The notes beneath the pieces were generated by a model. It was not told the DNA's origin, did no database searches, and was given only the letters and a program-made list of their open reading frames with translations. Of a DNA stretch of 64,000 bases, positions 44,947 to 53,430 are shown in pieces (position 1 is the stretch's first letter; each line of letters opens with the position of its first letter). Source of the DNA: Streptomyces sp. Ag109_O5-10 (GTDB taxonomy: Bacteria > Actinomycetota > Actinomycetes > Streptomycetales > Streptomycetaceae); NCBI RefSeq assembly GCF_900105755.1, contig NZ_FNTQ01000001.1:7564001-7628000 (forward strand), given 5' to 3'. A program made the position numbers and the translations under genes.

Positions 44947-45975
44947 ATGGCGGTACGTGCGGCGGTGGCCGGAGCGAGCGGGTACGCGGGCGGAGAGGTC
45001 CTGCGGCTGCTCCTTGCGCACCCCGAGGTCGAGATCGGCACCCTGACCGGCAACTCCAACGCGGGCCGGCGCCTCGGCGCGCTCCAGCCGCATCTGCTGC
45101 CGCTGGCCGACCGGGTGCTGGCGGAGACGACCGCCGAGGCCCTCGCCGGGCACGACGTGGTCTTCCTCGCGCTCCCGCACGGGCAGTCCGCCGCCGTCGC
45201 CGAGCAGCTCGGTCCTGACGTCCTCGTCGTGGACATGGGCGCCGACTTCCGGCTGGCCGACCCGGCCGACTGGGAGCGTTTCTACGGCTCCCCGCACGCC
45301 GGCACCTGGCCCTACGGCCTCCCCGAACTTCCGGGTGCCCGCGCCGCGCTGGAGGGGTCCAAGCGCATCGCGGTGCCCGGTTGCTACCCCACCGCCGTCT
45401 CCCTCGCCCTCTACCCGGCCTACGCGGCCCGGATCGCCGAGCCCGAGGCGCTGATCGTCGCCGCGTCCGGCACCTCCGGCGCGGGCAAGGCGCCCAAGCC
45501 GCATCTGCTCGGCAGCGAGGTCATGGGCTCCATGTCGCCGTACGGCGTCGGCGGCGGCCACCGGCACACCCCCGAGATGATCCAGAACCTGAGCGCGGCG
45601 GCGGGGGAGCGGGTCGCCGTCTCCTTCACGCCGACGCTCGCCCCGATGCCCCGGGGCATCCTCGCCACCTGCAGCGCCAAGGCCGCGGCCGGGGTGACGG
45701 CGGAGTCCGTGCGCGCGGTCTACGAGAAGGCCTACGCCGACGAACCCTTCGTCCACCTGCTCCCCGAGGGACGGTGGCCCGCCACGGCGTCCGTCCACGG
45801 TTCCAACGCCGTTCAGGTGCAGGTCACGTACGACGAGTCGGTGGGCCGCATCATCGCGATCAGCGCCATCGACAACCTGACCAAGGGCACCGCCGGCGGT
45901 GCCGTCCAGAGCATGAACCTCGCCCTGGGGCTCGCCGAGACCACCGGGCTGACCACGATCGGAGTTGCGCCGTGA
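44947..45975 (+). CDS. argC: N-acetyl-gamma-glutamyl-phosphate reductase
   Basis: 342 aa, third step of arginine biosynthesis: NADPH-dependent reduction of N-acetylglutamyl phosphate. Rossmann motif GASGYAGGE, FLALPHGQSA, the active-site Cys in VPGCYPTA, GTSGAGKAPKP and the conserved GGGHRHTPEM with its His. ATG 44947 follows AGGAGGA (44934-44940); the frame is open from TTG 44893, but that overlaps the ARG box. First gene of the arg operon; argJ starts with a GTGA overlap. Confidence 0.98.
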   Translation: MAVRAAVAGASGYAGGEVLRLLLAHPEVEIGTLTGNSNAGRRLGALQPHLLPLADRVLAETTAEALAGHDVVFLALPHGQSAAVAEQLGPDVLVVDMGADFRLADPADWERFYGSPHAGTWPYGLPELPGARAALEGSKRIAVPGCYPTAVSLALYPAYAARIAEPEALIVAASGTSGAGKAPKPHLLGSEVMGSMSPYGVGGGHRHTPEMIQNLSAAAGERVAVSFTPTLAPMPRGILATCSAKAAAGVTAESVRAVYEKAYADEPFVHLLPEGRWPATASVHGSNAVQVQVTYDESVGRIIAISAIDNLTKGTAGGAVQSMNLALGLAETTGLTTIGVAP

Positions 45976-47123
45976 GCGTGACGGCAGCGAAGGGATTCAC
46001 GGCCGCGGGCGTCGCCGCCGGGATCAAGGAGAACGGCAACCCGGACCTGGCCCTCGTGGTCAACACCGGGCCCCGCCGTGCCGCCGCGGGCGTCTTCACC
46101 TCCAACCGCGTGAAGGCCGCGCCGGTGCTGTGGTCCGAGCAGGTCCTCAAGAGCGGCCAGGTCTCGGCCGTCGTCCTCAACTCCGGCGGCGCCAACGCCT
46201 GCACCGGCCCCAAGGGCTTCCAGGACACCCACGCGACCGCCGAGAAGGTGGCCGAGGTGCTCGGGCGCGGCGCCATCGAGGTCGCGGTCTGCTCGACCGG
46301 CCTGATCGGCGTGCTCCTGCCCATGGACAAGCTGCTGCCGGGGGTCGAGACCGCGGCGGCCGCCCTCAGCGAGCACGGCGGCGAGAAGGCCGCCATCGCC
46401 ATCAAGACCACCGACACCGTGCACAAGACGTCGGTCGTGACGAAGGACGGCTGGACCGTCGGCGGGATGGCCAAGGGTGCCGGCATGCTCGCCCCCGGCC
46501 TCGCCACCATGCTGGTCGTCCTCACCACGGACGCGGTCGTCGAGAGCGAGGTGCTCGACAAGGCGCTGCGGACCGCGACCCGGACGACCTTCGACCGCGT
46601 CGACTCCGACGGCTGCATGTCCACCAACGACACCGTGCTGCTGCTCGCCTCTGGCGCCGCCGGCGTCACCCCGGGGTACGAGGAGTTCGCCGAGGCCGTC
46701 CGCGCCGTCTGCGACGACCTGGGCCAGCAGCTGATCCGGGACGCCGAGGGCGCCAGCAAGGACATCAGGGTGGAGGTGGTCAACGCCGCCTCCGAGGACG
46801 ACGCCGTCGAGGTGGGCCGCTCCATCGCCCGCAACAACCTCCTCAAGTGCGCCATCCACGGCGAGGACCCCAACTGGGGCCGCGTCCTCTCCGCGATCGG
46901 CACCACCAAGGCCGCCTTCGAACCGGACCGGCTCAACGTCGCCATCAACGGCGTCTGGGTCTGCAAGAACGGCGGCGTCGGCGAGGACCGCGAGAAGGTC
47001 GACATGCGCTACCGCGAGGTGCACATCGTCGCCGACCTCGCCGCGGGCTCCGAGACCGCCACCATCTGGACCAACGACCTGACCGCCGACTACGTCCACG
47101 AGAACAGCGCGTACTCGTCATGA
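45972..47123 (+). CDS. argJ: ornithine acetyltransferase/N-acetylglutamate synthase
   Basis: 383 aa. Recycles acetyl from acetylornithine to glutamate; the enzyme cleaves itself into alpha and beta chains at a conserved Thr in KGAGMLAPGLATMLVVLTTD. Other motifs: NSGGANACTG, CSTGLIGVLLPM, CMSTNDTVLLLASG, AIHGEDPNWGRVLSAIG. Mono- or bifunctional cannot be told from sequence alone. GTG 45972 overlaps the argC stop by four bases, and argB follows with an ATGA overlap. Confidence 0.98.
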   Translation: MSVTAAKGFTAAGVAAGIKENGNPDLALVVNTGPRRAAAGVFTSNRVKAAPVLWSEQVLKSGQVSAVVLNSGGANACTGPKGFQDTHATAEKVAEVLGRGAIEVAVCSTGLIGVLLPMDKLLPGVETAAAALSEHGGEKAAIAIKTTDTVHKTSVVTKDGWTVGGMAKGAGMLAPGLATMLVVLTTDAVVESEVLDKALRTATRTTFDRVDSDGCMSTNDTVLLLASGAAGVTPGYEEFAEAVRAVCDDLGQQLIRDAEGASKDIRVEVVNAASEDDAVEVGRSIARNNLLKCAIHGEDPNWGRVLSAIGTTKAAFEPDRLNVAINGVWVCKNGGVGEDREKVDMRYREVHIVADLAAGSETATIWTNDLTADYVHENSAYSS

Positions 47124-48022
47124 GCACCACGCGTAAGCACACCGCGCTGCCCAAGGCCCAGACCCTCATCGAGGCGCTGCCCTGGCTGGTCCGTCACAAC
47201 GGCAGGACCGTCGTGATCAAGTTCGGCGGCAACGCCATGATCGACGAGGACCTGAAGGCCGCCTTCGCCCAGGACGTCGTCTTCCTGCACCACGCCGGCC
47301 TCAAGCCGGTCGTCGTGCACGGCGGCGGCCCGCAGATCAGCGCCGCCCTCGACAAGCACGGCATCGTCAGCGAGTTCAAGGCCGGCCTCCGGGTCACCAC
47401 CGAGGACGCCATGGACGTCGTACGGATGGTGCTCGCCGGGCAGGTCCAGCGCGAGCTGGTCAACCTGCTCAACCAGCACGGGCCGCTCGCCGTCGGACTG
47501 ACCGGCGAGGACGCCCACACCATCACCGCCACCAAGCACCGGCCCGAGATCGACGGCGAACTCGTCGACATCGGGCGGGTCGGCGAGATCACCTCGATCG
47601 ACACGGGCGCGATCGAGGCCCTGCTCGCCGACGGCCGGATCCCGGTCGTCTCCTCGATCGCCCGCTCCCAGGACGACGGACATGTCTACAACGTCAATGC
47701 TGATACGGCGGCTGCGGCACTCGCTGCTGCTCTGGGCGCCGAAACCCTCATGGTCCTCACCGACGTGGAGGGCCTCTACGAGGACTGGCCGAACTCCGAC
47801 GAGGTGATCAGCCGCCTCACCGCTTCCCAGCTGGAGAAGCTGCTGCCGGACCTCAGTTCCGGCATGGTGCCGAAGATGGAGGGCTGCCTGCACGCCGTAC
47901 GCAACGGCGTCACCACCGCCCGCGTCATCGACGGCCGGGTCCAGCACTCGATCCTGCTGGAGATCTTCACGGACGAAGGCATCGGCACGATGGTCGTGCC
48001 GGACCAGGAGGGGGAGTCATGA
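47120..48022 (+). CDS. argB: acetylglutamate kinase
   Basis: 300 aa amino-acid kinase fold. KFGGNAMID phosphate-binding loop, VVVHGGGPQISAALD, GLTGEDAHTITA, NVNADTAAAALAAALGAETL and MVLTDVEGLYED. Phosphorylates N-acetylglutamate and is usually the arginine-feedback-sensitive step. ATG 47120 overlaps argJ by four bases (ATGA) and argD follows likewise. Confidence 0.98.
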   Translation: MSTTRKHTALPKAQTLIEALPWLVRHNGRTVVIKFGGNAMIDEDLKAAFAQDVVFLHHAGLKPVVVHGGGPQISAALDKHGIVSEFKAGLRVTTEDAMDVVRMVLAGQVQRELVNLLNQHGPLAVGLTGEDAHTITATKHRPEIDGELVDIGRVGEITSIDTGAIEALLADGRIPVVSSIARSQDDGHVYNVNADTAAAALAAALGAETLMVLTDVEGLYEDWPNSDEVISRLTASQLEKLLPDLSSGMVPKMEGCLHAVRNGVTTARVIDGRVQHSILLEIFTDEGIGTMVVPDQEGES

Positions 48023-49215
48023 GCAACCAGGAACTGACCACGCGCTGGCAGGGCGCGCTCATGAACAACTACGGCACCCCGCGCCTGCCCCTCGTGCGCG
48101 GCGAGGGCGTGAAGGTGTGGGACACCGAGGGCCACGAGTACCTCGACTTCGTCGGCGGCATCGCCACCAACGCGCTCGGTCACGCCCACCCCGCGATCGT
48201 CGAGGCCGTCACCGGTCAGATCGCGTCCCTCGGCCACATCTCCAACTTCTTCATGGCCGAGCCCACCGTCGCCCTCGCCGAACGGCTCCTCCAGCTCTTC
48301 GGCCGGGAGGGCCGGGTCTTCTTCTGCAACTCCGGCGCCGAGGCCAACGAGGCCGCCTTCAAGATCGGCCGGCTGACCGGGCGGACCCACATGGTCGCCA
48401 CCGACGGCGGCTTCCACGGCCGGACGATGGGCGCCCTCGCGCTCACCGGACAGCCCGCCAAGCAGGACCCGTTCCGCCCGCTGCCCGCGGACGTCACCCA
48501 CGTGCCCTTCGGCGACGCGCAGGCGCTGGCGGCGGCGGTCACCGAGGACACCGCCCTGGTGATCATCGAGCCCCTCCAGGGGGAGAACGGCGTCGTCGTA
48601 CCGCCCCCCGGCTACCTCAAGGCGGCCCGTGCGATCACCGCCGCCACCGGCGCGCTGCTCGTCCTCGACGAGGTGCAGACCGGGATCGGCCGTACCGGCA
48701 CCTGGTTCGAGTACCAGGCCCACGAGGGCGTGCTGCCCGACGTCGTCACCCTCGCCAAGCAGCTCGGCGGCGGGCTGCCGCTCGGCGCGACCGTGGCCTT
48801 CGGCCGCGCCGCCGAACTCCTTCAGCCCGGCCACCACGGCACCACCTTCGGCGGCAACCCGGTCGCCTGCGCCGCCGGCCTCGCCGTCCTCGACACCATC
48901 GAGAACGAGGGGTTGCTGGAGAACGTCAAGCGGCAGAGCGGGAGGCTGCGGGACGGAATCGAGGGTCTCGGCCACCGGTTGATCGATTATGTCCGGGGCG
49001 CGGGCCTCCTCCTGGGTATCGTGCTCACCGAGCCGCTGGCAGCGCAGGTGCAGCAGGCGGCTCAGGAGGCCGGGTTCCTGGTGAACGCGCCCGCTCCCGA
49101 CGTCGTACGGCTGATGCCGCCGCTGAACCTCCGCGACGCCGAGGCGGACGCGCTGCTGCGTGCCCTGCCCGGCATCCTCGACGCAGCGAGCGGGGACGGA
49201 CGATCCGGAGAATGA
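48019..49215 (+). CDS. argD: acetylornithine aminotransferase
   Basis: 398 aa fold-type I PLP enzyme converting N-acetylglutamate semialdehyde to N-acetylornithine. FCNSGAEANEAAFKIGRL, VATDGGFHGRTMGALALTGQ, IEPLQGENGVV, LVLDEVQTGIGRTG (PLP-binding Asp), and the Schiff-base lysine in VTLAKQLGGGLPLGA, then TTFGGNPVACAAGL. ATG 48019 overlaps argB by four bases. Confidence 0.98.
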   Translation: MSNQELTTRWQGALMNNYGTPRLPLVRGEGVKVWDTEGHEYLDFVGGIATNALGHAHPAIVEAVTGQIASLGHISNFFMAEPTVALAERLLQLFGREGRVFFCNSGAEANEAAFKIGRLTGRTHMVATDGGFHGRTMGALALTGQPAKQDPFRPLPADVTHVPFGDAQALAAAVTEDTALVIIEPLQGENGVVVPPPGYLKAARAITAATGALLVLDEVQTGIGRTGTWFEYQAHEGVLPDVVTLAKQLGGGLPLGATVAFGRAAELLQPGHHGTTFGGNPVACAAGLAVLDTIENEGLLENVKRQSGRLRDGIEGLGHRLIDYVRGAGLLLGIVLTEPLAAQVQQAAQEAGFLVNAPAPDVVRLMPPLNLRDAEADALLRALPGILDAASGDGRSGE

Positions 49216-49222
49216 GACGACG

Positions 49223-49768
49223 ATGAGCCAGGCGCAGGAGTTCGACCAGTCCGGCGGGACGGGGGCTGCGGTGCCGCAGACCCGGACCGCACGGCACCGC
49301 CGGATCGTGGACATCCTCAACCGGCAGCCGGTGCGCTCGCAGAGCCAGCTCGCGAAACTGCTGTCCGACGACGGGCTGACGGTGACCCAGGCGACGCTCT
49401 CCCGGGACCTCGACGAGCTGAACGCGGTGAAGATCCGCAACACCGACGGCGAGCTGATCTACGCCGTACCCAGCGAGGGCGGCTTCCGTACCCCGCGCGC
49501 CCCGCTGGGGGAGTCGGCGAAGGAGGAGCGGATGCGCCGCCTCTCCCAGGAACTCCTGATCTCGGCCGAGGCCTCCGCCAACCTGGTCGTCCTGCGCACC
49601 CCGCCCGGCGCGGCCCAGTTCCTCGCGTCCTCGATCGACCAGGCCGAGCTGCACGACATCCTCGGGACCATCGCCGGCGACGACACGGTGCTGCTCATCA
49701 GCAGGGAGCCGACCGGCGGCCAGGCCCTCGCTGACCACCTGCTGCGGCTCGCCCAGAACGGCCACTGA
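49223..49768 (+). CDS. argR: arginine repressor
   Basis: 181 aa. Winged helix-turn-helix N-domain (ARHRRIVDILNRQPVRSQSQ, VTQATLSRDLDELNAVKIRN) and C-terminal hexamerisation/arginine-binding domain (VVLRTPPGAAQFLASSIDQA, ILGTIAGDDTVLLISR). With arginine it binds the ARG boxes before argC and argG. Last gene of the operon, seven bases after argD. Its long N-terminus of about 20 residues is usual in Streptomyces. Confidence 0.97.
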   Translation: MSQAQEFDQSGGTGAAVPQTRTARHRRIVDILNRQPVRSQSQLAKLLSDDGLTVTQATLSRDLDELNAVKIRNTDGELIYAVPSEGGFRTPRAPLGESAKEERMRRLSQELLISAEASANLVVLRTPPGAAQFLASSIDQAELHDILGTIAGDDTVLLISREPTGGQALADHLLRLAQNGH

Positions 49769-49805
49769 CCGCACGGCCTCTGGCCGGCCGCTGACCAGCG
49801 TGCGG
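49769..49805 (+). terminator. nested hairpin after argR
   Basis: CCGCAC (49769-49774) can pair with GTGCGG (49800-49805), and GGCC-TCT-GGCC (49775-49785) makes an inner stem. It begins immediately after the argR stop. No T-tract, as usual for Streptomyces; a probable but unproven operon end. Confidence 0.5.
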
Positions 49806-49834
49806 GGCCCGGTCCGGCGACGGACAATGGCCGT

Positions 49835-50491
49835 GTGATCTTCCGCGGCGAGCGGTCAGGCGGGCGGGCAATCCCCTGGCGGCCGTCGAACGTACACAGG
49901 GGTGTGTCGGGATTCAGGTGCCCTGTCGGCCGTCTCCCGGACGAGGCTCTGCTGTCCGGGTTGGCCACCGGAGACCCGGAGCTGGCCGAGGTCTTCGTAC
50001 GGAGATTTCAGCACCGGGTCTTCGGGGTCGCGATGGCCGTCACCCGGGACCAGCAACTCGCCGAGGACGTCGCCCAGCAGACGTTCGAGCGCGCGTGGCG
50101 GCATGCCCAGATCTACGACTCGCGCCGCGGCTCGGTCGGGACCTGGCTCACCACCATCGCCCACAACCTCGCCGTCGACGCCGTCCGCGCCCGGCGGACC
50201 GAACCGATGGCGCCCGAAAACCTCGATCCGCTCCTCGACGCCGTCACCGAGACCCCCGAGCGGTGGGCGCTGGCCGACGAGGCCTCCAGCCAGCTCCGGG
50301 CCGCGCTGGCCCGGCTGCCGCGGGAACAGGCCAGGGCCCTGATGATGGCCGGCATCTACGGCATGACGGCCCAGCAGGTCGCCGAGACGGAGCGGATCCC
50401 GCTGGGCACGGCCAAGACGCGGATCAGAGCGGCGATGGCGAAACTCCGCGCCGCGCTCGTGTGCCCGAAGGGAGGCGACCATGTCCGGTGA
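49835..50491 (+). CDS. ECF-type RNA polymerase sigma factor
   Basis: 218 aa. Region 2 (LAEVFVRRFQHRVFGVAMAV, DVAQQTFERAWRHAQIYDSR, SVGTWLTTIAHNLAVDAVRA) and region 4 (LPREQARALMMAGIYGMTAQ, QVAETERIPLGTAKTRIRAA). The first 30 residues are unusual for the family; GTG at about 49904, giving a start VSGFRCPVG, may be the true one. The overlapping gene encodes its zinc anti-sigma factor. Regulon unknown. Confidence 0.9.
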   Translation: MIFRGERSGGRAIPWRPSNVHRGVSGFRCPVGRLPDEALLSGLATGDPELAEVFVRRFQHRVFGVAMAVTRDQQLAEDVAQQTFERAWRHAQIYDSRRGSVGTWLTTIAHNLAVDAVRARRTEPMAPENLDPLLDAVTETPERWALADEASSQLRAALARLPREQARALMMAGIYGMTAQQVAETERIPLGTAKTRIRAAMAKLRAALVCPKGGDHVR

Positions 50492-51239
50492 CGCGCACTG
50501 CGCGAAGCTGCACGAGGTCGGCGCCGAACTGGCGCTGGGCGTCCTGCCCGGCCGCGAGCGGGCGGAGGCGGTCGCCCACCTGGACGGGTGCGCGGACTGC
50601 CGGGAGTACGTGCGCCGGCTCACCGGGATCGGCGACCGGTTGGTCGGCCTGCTGCCGGAGAGCGATCCGCCGCCCGGTTTCGAGACCCGGGTGGCGCGCA
50701 GCCTGGCCGAGCAGGCGGCAGGGGCCGAGGGAGCCCGGCGGCCCGCCTACACCGCCCGGGTCCGGCGTGGTCGCGTCCGGCGCCTCAGGCTGCGGCTCGC
50801 CGCGGTCGCCGCCACCGCCGCGGTCGCGATCGGCTTCGCCGGCTGGGCGATCGGCAGCGCCGTCGAGGGCGCGGTCACCGCCTCGGCGCCCGCGGTCGAG
50901 TCCGAGCCCGTGCTGGCCGGGGACATGATCCCGGCCGGCGGCGGAGAGCCCGTCGGCGAGATCTACGCCCACCCCGGCACCCCCGCCTGGATGTTCGTCT
51001 CCGTGGCCCTCCCCGGCACCCCCTACAAGGACAGGGTCACCTGCCTCCTGGCACGCGGCGACGGCACGACCACACGGATCGGCGACTTCCCCCTGCGGGG
51101 CGGACGCGGCAACTGGGGCGTGGCGGTCCCCGTGGACCTCACCAGGTACTCCGCCGCCCGCCTCACCTCCGCCGACGGCACCGTCCTCGCCACCGCCCAG
51201 CTGCAGAAGGGCAAGGTGGTGACCCCGAAGGGGTCATGA
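50481..51239 (+). CDS. zinc-type anti-sigma factor (RskA-like)
   Basis: 252 aa. N-terminal zinc-binding anti-sigma domain with H-x3-C-x2-C (HLDGCADCREY), one membrane helix at about 95-118 (AAVAATAAVAIGFAGWAIGS), and an exported C-terminal beta domain (GTPAWMFVSVALPGTPYKDR, TTTRIGDFPLRGGRGNWGVA) like RskA. It would hold the preceding sigma factor at the membrane until an external signal triggers proteolysis. ATG 50481 overlaps the sigma gene by 11 bases. The stop overlaps the convergent ABC gene by six bases. Confidence 0.92.
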   Translation: MSGDAHCAKLHEVGAELALGVLPGRERAEAVAHLDGCADCREYVRRLTGIGDRLVGLLPESDPPPGFETRVARSLAEQAAGAEGARRPAYTARVRRGRVRRLRLRLAAVAATAAVAIGFAGWAIGSAVEGAVTASAPAVESEPVLAGDMIPAGGGEPVGEIYAHPGTPAWMFVSVALPGTPYKDRVTCLLARGDGTTTRIGDFPLRGGRGNWGVAVPVDLTRYSAARLTSADGTVLATAQLQKGKVVTPKGS

Positions 51240-53006
51240 CGGCGCGGCTCCCGAGCCGAGCCGGTGCAGCAGGGCGTACGGCCCCTGGCGCCCGAGGAGG
51301 TCCGCGGGCGCGCCGTCCTCGACGACCCGGCCGTGGTCGAGCACCACGATCCGGGTGGCGTCGCGGACGGCCGGCAGCTGGTGCGAGACGACCACGGTGG
51401 TCCGCCCGGCCATGAGCCGGCGCAGCGGCTCCATGATCCGCCGCGCCGAGCGGACGTCCAGCCCGGCGGTGGGCTCGTCGAGCAGGAGCACCGGGGCGTC
51501 CCGGATCATCGCGCGGGCGATCGCCAGCCGACGGCACTGGCCGCCGGAGAGCGTCCGGCCGCGTTGTCCGACGAGCGTGTCGTAGCCGTCCGGGAGCCGC
51601 TCGACGAACTCGTGGGCGTCCGCGGCCCGCGCCGCCGCGACGATCTCCGCCTCCGTCGCCGACGGCCGGCCGTAGGCGATGTTCTCGCGCACGGTGCCGT
51701 GGAAGACGAGGGTCTCCTGCAGCACCACCGCGACGTTCTCCCGGACGTCGGTCAGGCTGAGCTCGCGCAGGTCGGTCCCGTCCAGGCGGACCGCCCCCCG
51801 GTCGGGGTCGTAGAAGCGCAACTGCAGCTTCGCGAGCGTGGACTTGCCCGAGCCGCTCGCCCCGAGCAGTGCCAGCGTCTCCCCGGGAGCCGCCCGGAGC
51901 GACACGTCGGACAGCGCCCAGGCCGCGGTACCGGGATAGCGGAACCAGACCCCGTCGAACTCCACCGTGCCCCGTGCCCGGTGGAGCCGGCGCGCGCCGG
52001 CTCGCTCGGTCACCTGGGGCCGCTCGTCGAGCAGTTCGATGATCCGTTCCGCGGCGGCGGAGGCCGTGTAGAAGGTGGTGCCGAGCCCGGACAGCCCGTG
52101 GACCGGGGTGTACAGCTTGCCGATCAGCGCGAGGAAGACCAGCAGTCCGCCGAGCGTGAGCTGGCCCTGGGCCAGCTTCCAGGTGCCGAGGGCCAGCACC
52201 GCGAGGCCGCCGGTCACCTCCACGAACTCGACCGCGGGCGCGTACACGGCACGGATCCGCGCCGAGGCCATCGCCGCCCGGAACCGGCCGGTGTTCTCCC
52301 GGTCGAACCGGCGTGCCTCCCACGCCTGCCGGTTGTACGCCTGCACCAGTACGACGTTGCCCAGCGACTCCTCGGCGATCGCGCCGAGCGCCCCGCCGCG
52401 CCGCCTGCGCTCCCGTGAGGCCTCCCTGACCAGCCGCGAGAAGTACCGGGCCGCGCCCCAGAACAGCGGCACGACGACGAGGGCGAGCAGGGTCAGGTCC
52501 CAGCGCAGGTAGAACAGCAGGCCGAGGTAGACGCCCAGGCTGATCACGTAGTACAGGGCGTCCGCGACACCCGAGAGCAGGAACGTCTCCACCGCGTCGA
52601 CGTCGCCCGTCACCCGCGACAGCACGTCGCCGAGCCGCCGGCGCTCGAAGAAGCCGAGCGAGAGTCCCTGGACATGCCGGAAGACGTCGGCGCGCAGGGC
52701 GAGCAGGAAGCGTTCGCCGACCCAGGTGGAGGTCACGTCGTCGGCGTAGCCGAGGATGCCGGAGCAGAGAACGAGACCGAGGTAGGCGGGGGCGATCCAC
52801 AGGAAGGGCCGCAACTCCCGGCCGACGAGCACGTCGTCGACGACGAACTTGAAGAGCCAGAGCTCGGCGGCGTCGACGGCCGGGCCGGTCAGGCTCAGCA
52901 CGACGAGCGGCACGAGCCAGCGGCGGCCGCCTCGCGTGTACGGCCAGAACCGCCGGAAGACCTCGCGCGGGGGGACCGGGGGAGCGGCCGTGACCAGTTG
53001 CGCCAT
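51234..53006 (-). CDS. ABC exporter, fused permease-ATPase
   Basis: 590 aa half-transporter. Six membrane helices in the first 320 residues, the EAA-like loop, then the ATPase: Walker A GASGSGKST, Q-loop VVLQETLVF, signature TLSGGQCRRLAIARA, Walker B PVLLLDEPTAGLD, H-loop VVVSHQLP. Exporter of type MsbA/LmrA/Atm1; substrate unknown. ATG 53006. The only gene upstream on this strand is the His/Asp-rich peptide gene 74 bases away, so the peptide is either exported or regulatory, or a metal-binding partner. No peptidase C39 domain is present. Confidence 0.93.
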   Translation of the reverse strand: MAQLVTAAPPVPPREVFRRFWPYTRGGRRWLVPLVVLSLTGPAVDAAELWLFKFVVDDVLVGRELRPFLWIAPAYLGLVLCSGILGYADDVTSTWVGERFLLALRADVFRHVQGLSLGFFERRRLGDVLSRVTGDVDAVETFLLSGVADALYYVISLGVYLGLLFYLRWDLTLLALVVVPLFWGAARYFSRLVREASRERRRRGGALGAIAEESLGNVVLVQAYNRQAWEARRFDRENTGRFRAAMASARIRAVYAPAVEFVEVTGGLAVLALGTWKLAQGQLTLGGLLVFLALIGKLYTPVHGLSGLGTTFYTASAAAERIIELLDERPQVTERAGARRLHRARGTVEFDGVWFRYPGTAAWALSDVSLRAAPGETLALLGASGSGKSTLAKLQLRFYDPDRGAVRLDGTDLRELSLTDVRENVAVVLQETLVFHGTVRENIAYGRPSATEAEIVAAARAADAHEFVERLPDGYDTLVGQRGRTLSGGQCRRLAIARAMIRDAPVLLLDEPTAGLDVRSARRIMEPLRRLMAGRTTVVVSHQLPAVRDATRIVVLDHGRVVEDGAPADLLGRQGPYALLHRLGSGAAPS

Positions 53007-53080
53007 GAGAGGGGTCCTCGGAGAACACCGGCGGGGCGGACCGGCTGACCCGGAACCGGTCCGCCCCGCCCTCGGTGTGG

Positions 53081-53239
53081 TCAGTAGCGGTCGTGGTCGT
53101 GCCGGTCGTGGTCGTGGTCGTGACCGCGCCGGTCGTGCCGGTCGTGGTCGTGACCGTGGTCGTGCCGGTCACCGCGCCGGTCGTCGTGATCGTGGTCGCG
53201 GCGGTTCCTGAACGACATCAGGTTGCTGAAGACTGCCAT
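53081..53239 (-). CDS. His/Asp-rich 52-aa peptide upstream of an ABC exporter
   Basis: Short gene with a very strong ribosome site (GGGAGGA six bases before ATG 53239). The product begins MAVFSNLMSFRNRR, then a 40-residue tail of His-Asp dipeptides broken by Arg and Gly: HDHGHDHDRHDRRGHDHDHD is typical. I count 12 His and 14 Asp. The pattern suits binding of divalent metal (Ni, Zn, Co, Cu). It has no signal peptide. The DNA is a GTCGTG-type microsatellite, so length may vary between strains. It is not recognised by me as a known family. It lies 74 bases before the ABC exporter on the same strand, likely one transcript. Confidence 0.7.
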   Translation of the reverse strand: MAVFSNLMSFRNRRDHDHDDRRGDRHDHGHDHDRHDRRGHDHDHDRHDHDRY

Positions 53240-53304
53240 GGAGTTCCTCCCGAAACTTGCGTCACAGGGGGTACGGCCGAGAAAGGGATCGGGATGGCCC
53301 TTTA

Positions 53305-53318
53305 CGGGATAAATCCCG
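53305..53318. promoter_or_regulatory. palindrome upstream of the His/Asp peptide gene
   Basis: CGGGAT-AA-ATCCCG, a perfect inverted repeat with two central bases, about 66 bases upstream of the peptide start in an AT-richer patch. Operator candidate for the peptide/exporter genes. Confidence 0.45.
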
Positions 53319-53330
53319 AGAAATTTTCGG

Positions 53331-53400
53331 CGCCGGGCCGGTGGGGGCTGGTCGCGCGGTTCCTCCCCCTGCCTCCGGGTGGGTGCGGCGGCACCCTGCG
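53331..53400 (+). repeat. diverged long form of dispersed GC-rich repeat
   Basis: GTGGGGGCTGGTCGCGCGGT then TCCTCCCCCTGCCTCCGGGT; the downstream GCGCCCC hairpin is lost. Lies between the ApbE stop and the peptide gene. Confidence 0.65.
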
Positions 53401-53430
53401 AGCGCCGGTACGTGCCCCCACCCGCCGGCC

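Noticed and set aside
53075..53240. GTCGTG repeats seen at first as a possible CRISPR or minisatellite
   Set aside because: Units are codon-phased and vary in six-base steps, without spacers of uniform length; better explained by the His/Asp-rich coding sequence.
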